In this document: one piece after another, positions 25,480-34,171 of the stretch
Layout: each line of letters opens with the position of its first letter
Position numbering within the stretch: the stretch's first letter is position 1
NCBI GenBank assembly: GCA_963765555.1
Contig: CAVXWX010000004.1
Location: forward strand, 248,001-312,000
Origin: JL08 sp963765555
GTDB lineage: Bacteria > Pseudomonadota > Alphaproteobacteria > Rhodobacterales > Rhodobacteraceae
Length of the DNA stretch: 64,000 bases
Direction of reading: 5' to 3'
Notes under the pieces: generated by a model
What the model was told of the DNA's origin: nothing
The model's database searches: none
What the model saw: only the letters and a program-made list of their open reading frames with translations
Made by a program: the position numbers and the translations under genes

Positions 25480-26124
25480 TCAATTCGATCCATTTTTCCA
25501 CGCATCGTGGGCAATCAGCGCAGCTTCGACCCGGTTTCTTGCCTGTAGTTTGCTAAGTATAACTGTCATGTAATGTTTGACCGTTTTTTCCTGAAGTCTT
25601 AGCACATCCGCAACTTCGCGATTGCTTTGGCCCGTGGCCACCAGCCGCAAAATCTCTTCTTCGCGTTTCGTGAGATCATCAAGCGGATTTTGGGTTTTCT
25701 GCTTTGGTGCCTGCATCATCTTAAGCACCTGTGCCGCAAGGCCCGGTGATACATGTGGATCACCCCGCGCGATCCCTCTCAGGACACGGCGCAACTCTTC
25801 TGCAGACACACCTTTGAGCAAATACCCTATGGCGCCCACCTGCAAGGCCCTGGCAACGTCTGTATCATCTTCAGATACGGTCAACATCGCGACATGGGTA
25901 GCCAGTTGGCCAGCAACGATTTCTTTGGCGGCCTCTATACCACCCCCGGGCATGGACAGATCCAACAAAGCCACGTCCGGAGTGTGTTTTCTGGCCAGAG
26001 CAACCGCCTCACCAGCAGATGCGCCAACTCCGAGGACGTCGAAATCGCCGGTCTCGGACAGGGTCGTGACCAAGCCATCGCGAAAAATCGGGTGATCGTC
26101 TGCAACAATCAACTTGATAGTCAT
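25480..26124 (-). CDS. NarL/FixJ-type response regulator
   Basis: A 214-residue two-domain regulator. The receiver domain (1-120) has the acidic pair D9-D10, the phosphorylation site Asp55 in VALLDLSMPGG, and a lysine in GYLLKGVSAEE. The LuxR-type DNA-binding domain (about 145-210) begins LTKREEEILRLVATGQSNREV and has the KTVKHYMTVILSKL recognition region. It overlaps the adjacent sensor kinase gene by four bases and is its partner. It is convergent with the acidic repeat protein gene, 14 bases apart. Its targets are unknown, and the neighbouring secreted-protein genes are plausible. Confidence 0.93.
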   Translation of the reverse strand: MTIKLIVADDHPIFRDGLVTTLSETGDFDVLGVGASAGEAVALARKHTPDVALLDLSMPGGGIEAAKEIVAGQLATHVAMLTVSEDDTDVARALQVGAIGYLLKGVSAEELRRVLRGIARGDPHVSPGLAAQVLKMMQAPKQKTQNPLDDLTKREEEILRLVATGQSNREVADVLRLQEKTVKHYMTVILSKLQARNRVEAALIAHDAWKNGSN

Positions 26125-27515
26125 GCGCTTTCCTCGTTTGGGATATGCAGCGTCAGGGTCGTGCCTAGTCCAATTTCGCTTACAATTTCCAGTTTGCCGC
26201 CGATGCTTTCAGATCTGTCCTTGAGGCCGTTCAGGCCCTGTCCACCCTCATCGTAGAGGCGCACCGCCTCGTTCATGTCAAAGCCAATTCCCTTATCCTT
26301 GACAGAAATCCTTAGGCCTTCGATTGAACTTTGGACGTACACTTGGGCCTGTTCGACCCCGCCATGTCGAAATGCATTGGAAAGCCCTTCTTGCAGGAAC
26401 CGATAAACGCAGAGCTTATCGGCATAGCTCAACCACTTTAGTTCAGGCCCTTCAAAGGTGACATCAATAGAGTTGCCCGATTGAGTTTCCCTTTCGGTGA
26501 CGGCCCGCTTTACAAGGCTTGGCATATCCAACTCGTCCAACTCCGGCAAAGCCAGCCCACGTGAAATTGCGCGGATTTCTTCAAGGGCACGATCAATGGA
26601 TGATCTGACATCGTCGCGGGTGTTGGGCGCTGCATTCTCTTGAAACGCGGAATCCAGGCGCAATGCCGCGAATGACAGATGCTGTGCTGGCCCATCGTGC
26701 AAGTCAGAACCCACGCGGCGAATGGTCTGTTCCAATTGTGCCGTTGCACGCTGGTTCGCAGTGATAGCGCGGCGCCGAAGGGCGTTCTTCTGGGCGACAA
26801 GCTGCTCGGACTCAGTAAGCCGTTTTTGCAACTCGCCACGCTGTCGTTCGATGGTTCGACCCCCAGCTTTGACGATGCCAATAAGCAGGAGGCCGCTGGC
26901 GATAAAAGCAGACCCTACAACGAACCATGTTGTGCGCCGGGCGTTCCGCAATTCTGCCTGAAGTCCATCGGCACGCTCGTAGAACTCTGCAACCGCAATG
27001 ATTTCGCCACTAAAAACCTCATGTATGGGGCTGTATACCTCCAGGAGGGGCACGCCAAGCATCGCTTCCGTTGCATCTTCCTCGTCGTTCAGATCTCCGA
27101 ATGAAGCTGAAACATCTCCCGTCCAAGCCGCTTGCAAGTCGTCAGACGGTGTGAACTTTTGTCCAACAAGGCTTGGGTCTGAGGCATGAACAATCAATCC
27201 TCCTTGTTTCCAGATTTTGTAAGACACGACACGTTCGCTTAACGCAGTGCTTGCAAACACTTCGATCATTGCTTGCTGTGCCGGTTCAGAAAGCGTTGTA
27301 CCGGATGCTAATTCTTGCGTGAGAGGTGATATGAAACTCTCGACATAATTTGCGGCGAGGATCGCAAAGTTCTGTACAGCCGCGTGTTCGATCCGACGGG
27401 ATACCCATGACCCGACCAAGATCATCGCCACAAGCATCACAGCGCCCCCCGCCAGAACAAACTGGCTTGGCAAGGTTAGACGCCTCCAATGTCGCGACAT
27501 TGTCGATACTTTCAT
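26121..27515 (-). CDS. NarX/DegS-type membrane sensor histidine kinase
   Basis: A 464-residue kinase. A first membrane helix (FVLAGGAVMLVAMILVGSWV) and a second (WFVVGSAFIASGLLLIGIV) enclose a periplasmic sensing domain of about 160 residues. A coiled-coil linker leads to the HisKA_3 dimerisation helix with the phospho-histidine in SDLHDGPAQHLSF. The HATPase domain has LQEGLSNAFRHGG, KDKGIGFD and GQGLNGLKDR. It signals to the response regulator that overlaps its 3' end. The ATG at 27515 is preferred because the frame's first 59 codons upstream carry no kinase features. The ligand of the periplasmic domain is unknown. Confidence 0.9.
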   Translation of the reverse strand: MKVSTMSRHWRRLTLPSQFVLAGGAVMLVAMILVGSWVSRRIEHAAVQNFAILAANYVESFISPLTQELASGTTLSEPAQQAMIEVFASTALSERVVSYKIWKQGGLIVHASDPSLVGQKFTPSDDLQAAWTGDVSASFGDLNDEEDATEAMLGVPLLEVYSPIHEVFSGEIIAVAEFYERADGLQAELRNARRTTWFVVGSAFIASGLLLIGIVKAGGRTIERQRGELQKRLTESEQLVAQKNALRRRAITANQRATAQLEQTIRRVGSDLHDGPAQHLSFAALRLDSAFQENAAPNTRDDVRSSIDRALEEIRAISRGLALPELDELDMPSLVKRAVTERETQSGNSIDVTFEGPELKWLSYADKLCVYRFLQEGLSNAFRHGGVEQAQVYVQSSIEGLRISVKDKGIGFDMNEAVRLYDEGGQGLNGLKDRSESIGGKLEIVSEIGLGTTLTLHIPNEESA

Positions 27516-27847
27516 ATAAAGCAATTTACCTGAAGTATGCTTCTTCGAAACGGACTTTCGTCTGATGTGAGCATACACTTTGATGGCTTTAGATGCTAAA
27601 GCGTCTGAATAACCGAGTGAACGAGGCCGACTGTCCTTCTTTGAACAATTCGAGACAGTTGAGCAGTTCTGCAATTTGAGGCTTTGGCTCATCTTTGATT
27701 GAATTTATGCGTTTTCGGTTAAGTGGCGCAAGCGCCGGTCGGGTAGGGGACAGGCCCCGATTTACCCCATCGTATAACCGGACACTGAATTTGGTGAACT
27801 TTGCTACCGCTCAATCACAGATTTTAAGAACGCGATTGTAACCAAGG

Positions 27848-28018
27848 TTTAAGTCGAAGACTTTTGATGATGATAACCGGGTTGTGGACTCGGAAAGCCA
27901 AGCTTTGGACCCGAAGAAAACACCGGACGGAGAAGGCTTTGGTTCCTTCGGATTCAGTGTCCGCTATACCAAGCCTGATGGAACGCATGTTATTTCATTC
28001 GTCTTGGAAGGCATCTAG
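27848..28018 (+). pseudogene. possible C-terminal gene remnant or very short ORF
   Basis: Between the kinase and Crp genes a plus-strand frame free of stops reads RFKSKTFDDDNRVVDSES, then KTPDGEGFGSFGFSVRY, then TKPDGTHVISFVLEGI and a TAG at 28016. The ending alternates polar and hydrophobic residues like the last beta-strands of a small domain. No ATG start exists in this frame; a GTG at 27884 would give 44 residues. The rest of 27516-28059 shows no other gene. I read it as the tail of a lost gene, with a tiny real gene as the alternative. Confidence 0.4.
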
Positions 28019-28059
28019 ACTATCCTGAAACGGAACAGCCTGTTGTTTTGAGGAGAAAG

Positions 28060-28656
28060 ATGCCGAAAATTCGGAATTTTACGGCGCCGCAAGGCAAGAT
28101 CATCTTTCAGCCCGGGCATTCGTGTCCCGGGTTTATTGTTTTGTCCAACGGCTCAATCAAAGTGACCTTGACCGGAGCAAGTGGTCGCGAAGTCGTTCTG
28201 TACAGGGTTCGGCCCGGAGAGGTTTGTCTGCAAACTCTGTCCTGCCTAATCAACCGCCAACCGTATGGCGCCGAGGGAATCGCCGAGACAGATGTCATCG
28301 GCCAGTTGGTACCGGCGGGCGAATTCCGTAAAAAATTCGTTGATGACGAGGCGTTTCGCGACGTGATCATGTCGTCTGTCGCGACGCGGTTCGCCGAATA
28401 TCAGCAACTTGTCGAAGAAGTTGCCCTGACGGGGTTCGATGCGCGGCTTGCCAAAGTGCTTTTGCGGATGGCAGGGCCGTCCTGCGTGGTAGCAGTAACG
28501 CATGCGGCTCTGGCGACAGAGACGGCTTCGGGGCGGGCGTATGTGACGCGCAAACTTGCAGAATTCGCGAAAAAGGGCTGGGTCGAACAGAAAGATGACG
28601 GTGTAGAAATTCTGAACCGACGCGAACTGGAACAAGTTGTCGCAGGCCTGCGGTGA
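28060..28656 (+). CDS. Crp/Fnr family transcriptional regulator
   Basis: A 198-residue regulator. The cyclic-nucleotide-binding-type barrel (about 8-115) has FQPGHSCPGFIVLSNGSIKV and GREVVLYRVRPGEVC. The C-terminal winged helix has a diverged LATETASGRAYVTRKLAEFAKKGWV recognition region. No FNR-type N-terminal cysteine cluster for an iron-sulfur centre is seen, but Cys residues occur at CPG, VCLQTLSC and PSCVV. The ATG follows AGGAGAAAG directly, and a TTG four codons earlier is rejected. It is 71 bases before the DUF2892 membrane protein on the same strand. This pair recurs in Rhodobacterales, often beside sulfur-handling genes, but none are here. Confidence 0.87.
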   Translation: MPKIRNFTAPQGKIIFQPGHSCPGFIVLSNGSIKVTLTGASGREVVLYRVRPGEVCLQTLSCLINRQPYGAEGIAETDVIGQLVPAGEFRKKFVDDEAFRDVIMSSVATRFAEYQQLVEEVALTGFDARLAKVLLRMAGPSCVVAVTHAALATETASGRAYVTRKLAEFAKKGWVEQKDDGVEILNRRELEQVVAGLR

Positions 28657-28727
28657 CTTTGTCACCGTGTGTGACTGTCAGATCGAGATAGAATTGGGCA
28701 TTAAACTCAAAAATGGAGAGCTTTGAG

Positions 28728-28922
28728 ATGTCCAGAAATGAAGGCACCATTGACCGCGTTCTGCGCGTTATCCTTGGCCTCGTGCTACTGTCACTCGTGT
28801 TCATTGGGCCGCAAACCTTGTGGGGTCTGATTGGCCTTGTGCCCTTGGTGACCGGGCTCATGGGCAGTTGCCCGGTGTATTCGATGCTGGGGGTCAACAC
28901 CTGCGCGTTGAAGAACAAATAA
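28728..28922 (+). CDS. DUF2892 (YgaP-type) small membrane protein
   Basis: A 64-residue protein starting MSRNEGTIDRVLRVILGL with two membrane helices (VLRVILGLVLLSLVFIG and WGLIGLVPLVTGLMG) and the conserved GSCPVYSMLGVNTC ending with two cysteines. This is the DUF2892 pattern seen as a domain of rhodanese YgaP and as stand-alone proteins. It probably acts in the inner membrane with sulfur compounds or metals. The ATG at 28728 has GGAG nine bases upstream; an in-frame ATG at 28713 is the alternative. It is likely controlled by the Crp-type gene before it. Confidence 0.85.
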   Translation: MSRNEGTIDRVLRVILGLVLLSLVFIGPQTLWGLIGLVPLVTGLMGSCPVYSMLGVNTCALKNK

Positions 28923-28948
28923 TCATCACAAGATGACGATCAAATGTA

Positions 28949-28973
28949 GGCTGCGGCTGAATACGCCGCAGCC
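28949..28973 (+). terminator. hairpin terminator after DUF2892 gene
   Basis: A perfect 9-base stem GGCTGCGGC / GCCGCAGCC with a 7-base loop lies 27 bases after the stop and is followed by TTGGCATTTG. The short T-rich tail makes intrinsic termination plausible. Confidence 0.6.
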
Positions 28974-29075
28974 TTGGCATTTGTGGAAAGATCCGGATTG
29001 CCTGTACCCTAAAACGTCTGCGGCACTCTCGGGATATCAAAGATGCGGGATAGAAAAAGCAGGTTCCGATCCGCC

Positions 29076-29750
29076 TCAGTTCTTCTTTCGAAGCCGATCC
29101 GCCATTTCCCTGTAACCGTTCCGAACGGCATGATCGAGCGGCGTCAAGCCTTGCCTGTCACTCAACGATCGATCCGCTCCAGCCCCGAGCAACGCATCGA
29201 GCACCGCAAGATGATCCGGGCCGCCATCGCCAAGGACCACCGCTTCCATCACGGCGGTCCAGTGCAGGTTGTTGATGTGATCAAGCGGCGCACCGGCATT
29301 TATCAGGCGCTTGACGACGTCCACGTGGCCCAGATGAGCCGCCGCAATCAGCGCCGTGCCTTCATAAGGGCTGGTTATGAGCCCCGGATCGTTTCCAAGT
29401 GCGATGGCAAGCGACATCAGTTCGGCGTCGTTGGCAACCGCGGCGATTGTCACCGCATCATATGCCTGACCCTCAAGCGCGTTCATGTCCGCGCCGGCTT
29501 CGGCGAGCGCCCGAAGTGCATCGTCTTCGGAGGCGAAGGCTGCAACATGGATTGGTGTCCGGCCTCTCGTATCGCGGATGTTGACGTCTGCGCCTTCAGC
29601 CACAAACTGATGGATTGCTTCGACGTTGCCTTCGTGCGCGGCCAAAAGCAGCCCGTCATAGCCCCGGATTTCACGCTCCGAAGGCGCCGTCTGGGCGACG
29701 GCCGTGTTTGCAAGGCCTATCAGTGTTACGATCAACGCAAAATGTCTCAT
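29076..29750 (-). CDS. secreted ankyrin-repeat protein
   Basis: A 224-residue protein with a signal peptide (about 1-19, ending ANTAVAQ) and five ankyrin repeats. Clear ones include DGLLLAAHEGNVEAIHQFVA, GRTPIHVAAFASEDDALRAL, GTALIAAAHLGHVDVVKRLI and GLTPLDHAVRNGYREMADRL. Ankyrin repeats bind other proteins; in bacteria periplasmic versions are often linked to catalase or redox protection, but no such neighbour is seen. It is a single gene facing the DUF2892 gene convergently. The partner is unknown. Confidence 0.85.
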   Translation of the reverse strand: MRHFALIVTLIGLANTAVAQTAPSEREIRGYDGLLLAAHEGNVEAIHQFVAEGADVNIRDTRGRTPIHVAAFASEDDALRALAEAGADMNALEGQAYDAVTIAAVANDAELMSLAIALGNDPGLITSPYEGTALIAAAHLGHVDVVKRLINAGAPLDHINNLHWTAVMEAVVLGDGGPDHLAVLDALLGAGADRSLSDRQGLTPLDHAVRNGYREMADRLRKKN

Positions 29751-30437
29751 GGCAAGGTCCTTGTGGTTTCATGTCATTGAGTTGGCGGCCGCACCGCCTG
29801 ACTAACGCGTTTTGCACGTTGTGGTAACATATATGACAGCCTCTTCATCGAAATCCGTAGCAATACCCACACGCAACCGATTCAGCTTAATCGGAGCAGA
29901 GGCGCTTTGCTCCCGAAACCGCACAGCGGGGTAGCCATAATACTCGCGCGCTGGGTTTCCGGTAGATCACGTAGCGACATCTTAGCGGTGCCGAAACCTT
30001 TCCAGAGAACACAAAGGCTGACGTTTTTCGATTTTGCGGCATTGGGAAGAGATGGATTAAACAGGTTATCCGCCGCTCGTTCCACGAATTTTGATCAAAG
30101 GCCGAACGGGTTCCGTCATTACTGTCCGGCGGTCTACTTGACCAGTCCCACTTGATGCCGCCACGCGTATGAAATTCTACCGAATTCTGTTGAGCGCGCT
30201 ATGTGTAATGTTAAGATCTTAGCCGTCCAGGCTCGAATCTTGATGTAATCATCATATCACTCACAAAAAAACTTTACCGACAAATAACCAACTAAGTTAC
30301 AATGGTTGCTCCCCAACGAATAGAACTTCCATTTAGCAATACATGATTGGGAGACTCTAATTTGGGCGGGTTGGTAGCGGAAAGAATGCAATAAATTTTT
30401 GATAAATAAGCAATATCAGAAGCTTATCACTGGACAC
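29751..30437. other. AT-rich intergenic region beside tRNA-Cys
   Basis: Nearly 690 bases with no believable gene. The part from about 30160 to 30437 is clearly richer in A and T than anything else in the window and abuts the 3' end of the tRNA-Cys gene. I found no integrase, no inverted terminal repeats and no second copy of the tRNA end in the window. A faint minus-strand frame at 29882-30085 has no family features. Confidence 0.5.
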
Positions 30438-30511
30438 TGGAGGCGAGTACCGGAATCGAACCGGTGTACACGGATTTGCAATCCGCTGCGTCACCACTCC
30501 GCCAACTCGCC
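30438..30511 (-). tRNA. tRNA-Cys (GCA)
   Basis: The minus strand folds as a full cloverleaf. The acceptor GGCGAGT pairs with ACTCGCC, the anticodon loop is TTGCAAA with anticodon GCA, and the T arm is CCGGTTCGATTCCGG. The 3' CCA is encoded (30438-30440). Confidence 0.97.
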
Positions 30512-30664
30512 CGAGATCGCTGTGGTTCGGACGGATTAGCCGATCTGTTGCAAGGCCGCAAGTCAGTAGGTGCCTTTTGCGGTGACGTGTCTTGCGGGCG
30601 TTGCTGTGCCGAATAAGATGTGCGACACCTGACCTATCAGATTCCGAACGATTGAGTTTAGATT

Positions 30665-31318
30665 ATGCCAGATTATGCCGTACGACGCACGATGATGGTG
30701 GACACGCAAGTGCGCCCTTCGGATGTGACGAAATTTCCGATCATTGATGCCATGCTGGCCGTTCCGCGCGAAAAATTCGTGCCGGCGGACAAGCGTGAGG
30801 CGGCCTATATGGGCGAAAACATCAATCTGGGGGGCGGGCTGGTTCTGCTGGAACCCAGAACGCTGGCGAAGATGCTGGATGCGCTTGATATTTCCGGAAA
30901 CGAACTGGTGTTGGATATCGGCTGCGGGCACGGCTATTCCGCGGCCGTCATTGCGCGGATGGCCGAAGCGGTTGTGGCGGTCGATACAGATGCGGATCGC
31001 GCGGCGGATACGCAGGCGACGCTGACGGAAATGGGCGCGGATAATGTGATTGTTCAGGCCGGGGTGCTGGCCGAGGGTGCGCCGGAACACGGGCCATATG
31101 ATGCAATCACCGTGCAAGGCGGTGTTGAACACGTGCCGCAAACCATTCTGGATCAACTGAAAGAGGGCGGGCGCATCGCCTGTCTGTTCATGGACGGCGC
31201 GCTGGGTGTTGTGCGCATCGGCTACAAGATTGACGGAGACGTGAACTGGCGGTTCTCGTTTAATGCGGCGGCACCGGTTCTGGCCGGGTTCGAGCGTGAA
31301 GCCGTCTTTTCGCTTTAG
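30665..31318 (+). CDS. protein-L-isoaspartate O-methyltransferase family protein
   Basis: A 217-residue methyltransferase of the Pcm family. The N-terminal half has PREKFVPADKREAAYMGE, close to the family's FVP...YAD motif. The SAM motif is LVLDIGCGHGYSAAVIA, and AITVQGGVEHVPQTI is motif III-like. Classical Pcm enzymes methylate isoaspartyl residues for protein repair. This Rhodobacterales branch sits before tolC-like genes and is somewhat divergent, so repair activity is probable but not certain. It lies 73 bases before the outer-membrane efflux gene on the same strand. Confidence 0.85.
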   Translation: MPDYAVRRTMMVDTQVRPSDVTKFPIIDAMLAVPREKFVPADKREAAYMGENINLGGGLVLLEPRTLAKMLDALDISGNELVLDIGCGHGYSAAVIARMAEAVVAVDTDADRAADTQATLTEMGADNVIVQAGVLAEGAPEHGPYDAITVQGGVEHVPQTILDQLKEGGRIACLFMDGALGVVRIGYKIDGDVNWRFSFNAAAPVLAGFEREAVFSL

Positions 31319-31391
31319 CGCGGCGTCGCGTTGCATTGCCGGTTCAAGGTCGGCGCAAACCAAAGGAAGCCCTGAAGGGATTTGACATAAT

Positions 31392-32831
31392 ATGGTGAGT
31401 GCATTTCGCAGAAGCGTCCGGAAATTATGTGTGCAAGGAGCCTTTGTGCTGCTTGCGGCTTTGATGGCTTTGGGTGCCGCGCCCGGTCAGGTCAGGGCAG
31501 AGACGTTGGCAGATGCGCTGATCGGAGCCTACAAACATAGCGGCTTGCTGGATCAGAACAGAGCTTTGTTGCGCGCGGCGGACGAAGACGTGGCCCGCGC
31601 GGTTGCGGCATTGCGCCCGATCATCAGCTGGAGTGCGGCAATCGAAAACGGATCGGTCTACGGGCGCACCACCCTGACGCCGGCCATCACAGACAGAAAT
31701 TCGACCAATCTGTTGTTGGGGCTGAACGCGGAAATACTGCTTTATGATGGCGGCAGCACCAAACTTGCGATCGAGTCTGCAAAAGAAACTGTGCTTGCGA
31801 CCCGCTATAACCTTGTGGGGATCGAGCAAGATGTGTTTTTTCGCACGGTTTCAGCCTTTTTCACGGTGATCAGCACGGCGGAATTCGTGACCTTGCGGCA
31901 AAACAACGTGCGCCTGATTTCGGAAGAATTGCGCGCCGCGCAAGACCGGTTTGAAGTGGGCGAAGTGACGCGGACGGATGTGGCACAGGCGGAATCACGT
32001 CTGGCGGCGGGCCGTTCGGGGCTGGCTGTGGCGCAAGGCGATTACTTTATTGCGGTTGAAGAATACAAGAATGTCGTCGGGCGGGCCCCGGGGAACCTTG
32101 TTGCGCCCGGACGGTTGCCGAGCATTCCGGGTGATATCAACAGCGCCAAAAACCAGGCGGTGCGCGGGCATCCGTTGATGTTGCAGGTTCAGCGCGAGGT
32201 GGCGGCCGCAGAACTGAACATCTTGCGGGCCAAATCCGATATCCGCCCCCGGATCACGCTGGACGGGCGGATTGCGTCGGATGACAAGCTGGGATCAAGC
32301 AATTTCAACCAGTCGGCTTCGGTCGGGCTGCGTATGAACCAGGTGATTTACGGTGGCGGGGCATTGTCGTCCAATGTGCGTCAGGCGATTGCGTTCCGTG
32401 ATGCGGTTCGGGGCAATTTGCACACTGTGCGTCATGATCTGCAGCAGAATGTGGGCAATGCGGTTGCGCGGCTGGCAGTGGCGCGCGCGGCGCTGGAATC
32501 ATCGGAACAACAGATTGTTGCGGCCCGAATCGCGTTTGAAGGCATCAAGGAAGAAGCGGCGCTGGGCGCGCGGACAACACTGGATGTGCTGGACGCCGAA
32601 CAAGAGCTTTTGGATGCGCAGGCAACGCGGATTTCGGCGCAGGCACAGCAATATATTGCCGCATATGCGGTTCTGTCGTCTGTCGGAACGCTGACGGCGG
32701 ACGGGCTGAACCTTGCGGTACAGCGTTATGATCCGGCGGCCTATTACGATCTGGTAAAGGATGCGCCAACAGCATCCAGCCGTCAGGGCAAGCAGCTGGA
32801 CAAAGTGCTAAAGTCGCTGGGGAAAGAGTAA
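31392..32831 (+). CDS. tolC: TolC family outer membrane efflux protein
   Basis: A 479-residue protein with a signal peptide ending near VRAE (about residue 37) and two repeated TolC-type halves rich in long alpha-helices. Recognisable blocks are ETLADALIGAYKHSG at the mature N-terminus, EVGEVTRTDVAQAESRLA in the first half and ALGARTTLDVLDAEQELLDA in the second. These are the paired helical motifs of type I secretion/efflux outer membrane channels. It would form the trimeric exit duct for RND or type I export systems encoded elsewhere. The gene order after an isoaspartate methyltransferase is typical of Rhodobacterales. Confidence 0.92.
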   Translation: MVSAFRRSVRKLCVQGAFVLLAALMALGAAPGQVRAETLADALIGAYKHSGLLDQNRALLRAADEDVARAVAALRPIISWSAAIENGSVYGRTTLTPAITDRNSTNLLLGLNAEILLYDGGSTKLAIESAKETVLATRYNLVGIEQDVFFRTVSAFFTVISTAEFVTLRQNNVRLISEELRAAQDRFEVGEVTRTDVAQAESRLAAGRSGLAVAQGDYFIAVEEYKNVVGRAPGNLVAPGRLPSIPGDINSAKNQAVRGHPLMLQVQREVAAAELNILRAKSDIRPRITLDGRIASDDKLGSSNFNQSASVGLRMNQVIYGGGALSSNVRQAIAFRDAVRGNLHTVRHDLQQNVGNAVARLAVARAALESSEQQIVAARIAFEGIKEEAALGARTTLDVLDAEQELLDAQATRISAQAQQYIAAYAVLSSVGTLTADGLNLAVQRYDPAAYYDLVKDAPTASSRQGKQLDKVLKSLGKE

Positions 32832-32905
32832 CAATTTTCTCTATCTGTTGTGAGACTTAAATCCAGCGGTTAGTATCGTCCGAAAGCGATCGTGAAAGTG
32901 AGTGC

Positions 32906-34143
32906 ATGCCAGACCAAGTAAACCGCGCCGAGGTTGAGGACGTTTTGTCTTCGATACGCCGTCTTGTGTCGAGTGATGTGCGGCCGAAACAGGTGGCAGC
33001 CGGCACCGGGCCGGAAACAGCGCCCGGCCGGCTGGTTCTGACACCGGCCTTGCGGGTGCAGGATGACGACGCCACCACATGGGCCGAAACGCATCCCGAA
33101 GAGGACGAGGCGGATGTGTTTGTTGATGCGCCAGAGGCGCAGGAGACATCCGACACGACAGATGAAGCCCGCGAAGACACGGCTGCACACGAGGCTGAAG
33201 ACCTGCGGGTTGATGCGCAAGAACACGACCGCGACGCGGGATATACCGCGCAGGTCGGCGGTTCGAGCAGCAGTTCATACTTTTTCCTGAACCACTTGCG
33301 CAAAGACGCGCGTAAAGCTGCGGCGGATCACGAGAGCGAACAAGAAGAACGCCGCGACGAGGGCGAAGCGGTAGAAGAAGCCGAAGCAAGTAGAGAGACG
33401 CAGCCGAGCACGAAGCGGCAGAACAAGCCGCAGCCGAGTATGAAGCGGCTGAAGACGATGCCGTGCAGAATGCGGAACATGGTTTTCAGGACGAGGATAC
33501 ACAGTCGGGCCAGCCTGAAGATCTGTCAGAACTGCATGCGCCGGAGAGTGAGGAAACACCTGATCCGGTAGCAGAAGCAGCGCCGGAGTCTCTTTTTGAC
33601 AAGACCGAAGACATGGCGCCAAACGCGCCTTTGGTTTTCCGCCGCGCCACGACCAAGGAACTGACGGAAAAGATTGCGGCACTGGAAGAAGTTATCGCCA
33701 AGACTCCGGATCAGTGGGAACCGGATGACACCGGCAAGGATGACTATTCGGGCACCGAAGTAGAGGCGATGGAGTGGGAAGACCACGACGAGTTGATCGC
33801 GCCGGACACAGCACAAGCTGACAGCGCGCAGACTGTGCATGATATGGATGCCGAATTGTCAGGCACCGACGAAGCAACCGGCGCGCCACAAGATCCCGAA
33901 GCAGAACGGGCCGAGGATGTTTTTGTGGCACAACCGCAATTCCGGCACCGCAGTGACCCGATTGACTATGATCATGTCGATGACGGTGAGGCCGTGTTGG
34001 ACGAAGATTCCTTGCGTGAACTTGTCAGCGATATCGTGCGGCAGGAATTGCAGGGCAGGCTGGGGGAACGGATCACCCGCAATGTGCGCAAACTGGTGCG
34101 GCGCGAGATTCAGCGCGCCTTGGCCGAACTGGATCTGGATTAA
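32906..34143 (+). CDS. PopZ-like acidic scaffold protein (frameshifted)
   Basis: Two frames join to one protein of about 410 residues. The first has the N-terminal helix NRAEVEDVLSSIRRLVSSD and a long Asp/Glu/Ala-rich segment. It loses coding sense near 33,390-33,405, where the other frame takes over with AEHEAAEQAAAEYEAAEDD. That frame ends LRELVSDIVRQELQGRLGER and NVRKLVRREIQRALAELDLD. A short N-terminal helix, an acidic Pro/Glu/Asp linker and a basic helical C-terminus are the layout of PopZ (DUF2497), the polar scaffold of alphaproteobacteria. The assignment is by architecture and the IRR and LVRREI motifs, so it is tentative. The break equals one missing base (or two extra) and may be a read error. 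Confidence 0.6.
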
Positions 34144-34171
34144 ACACCGGTCCCGTTAGCCGGGGGTCTGT

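Noticed and set aside
30160..30437. Insertion sequence or integrase remnant beside tRNA-Cys
   Set aside because: No transposase-like or integrase-like translation and no terminal inverted repeats could be found; only an AT-rich composition is seen.
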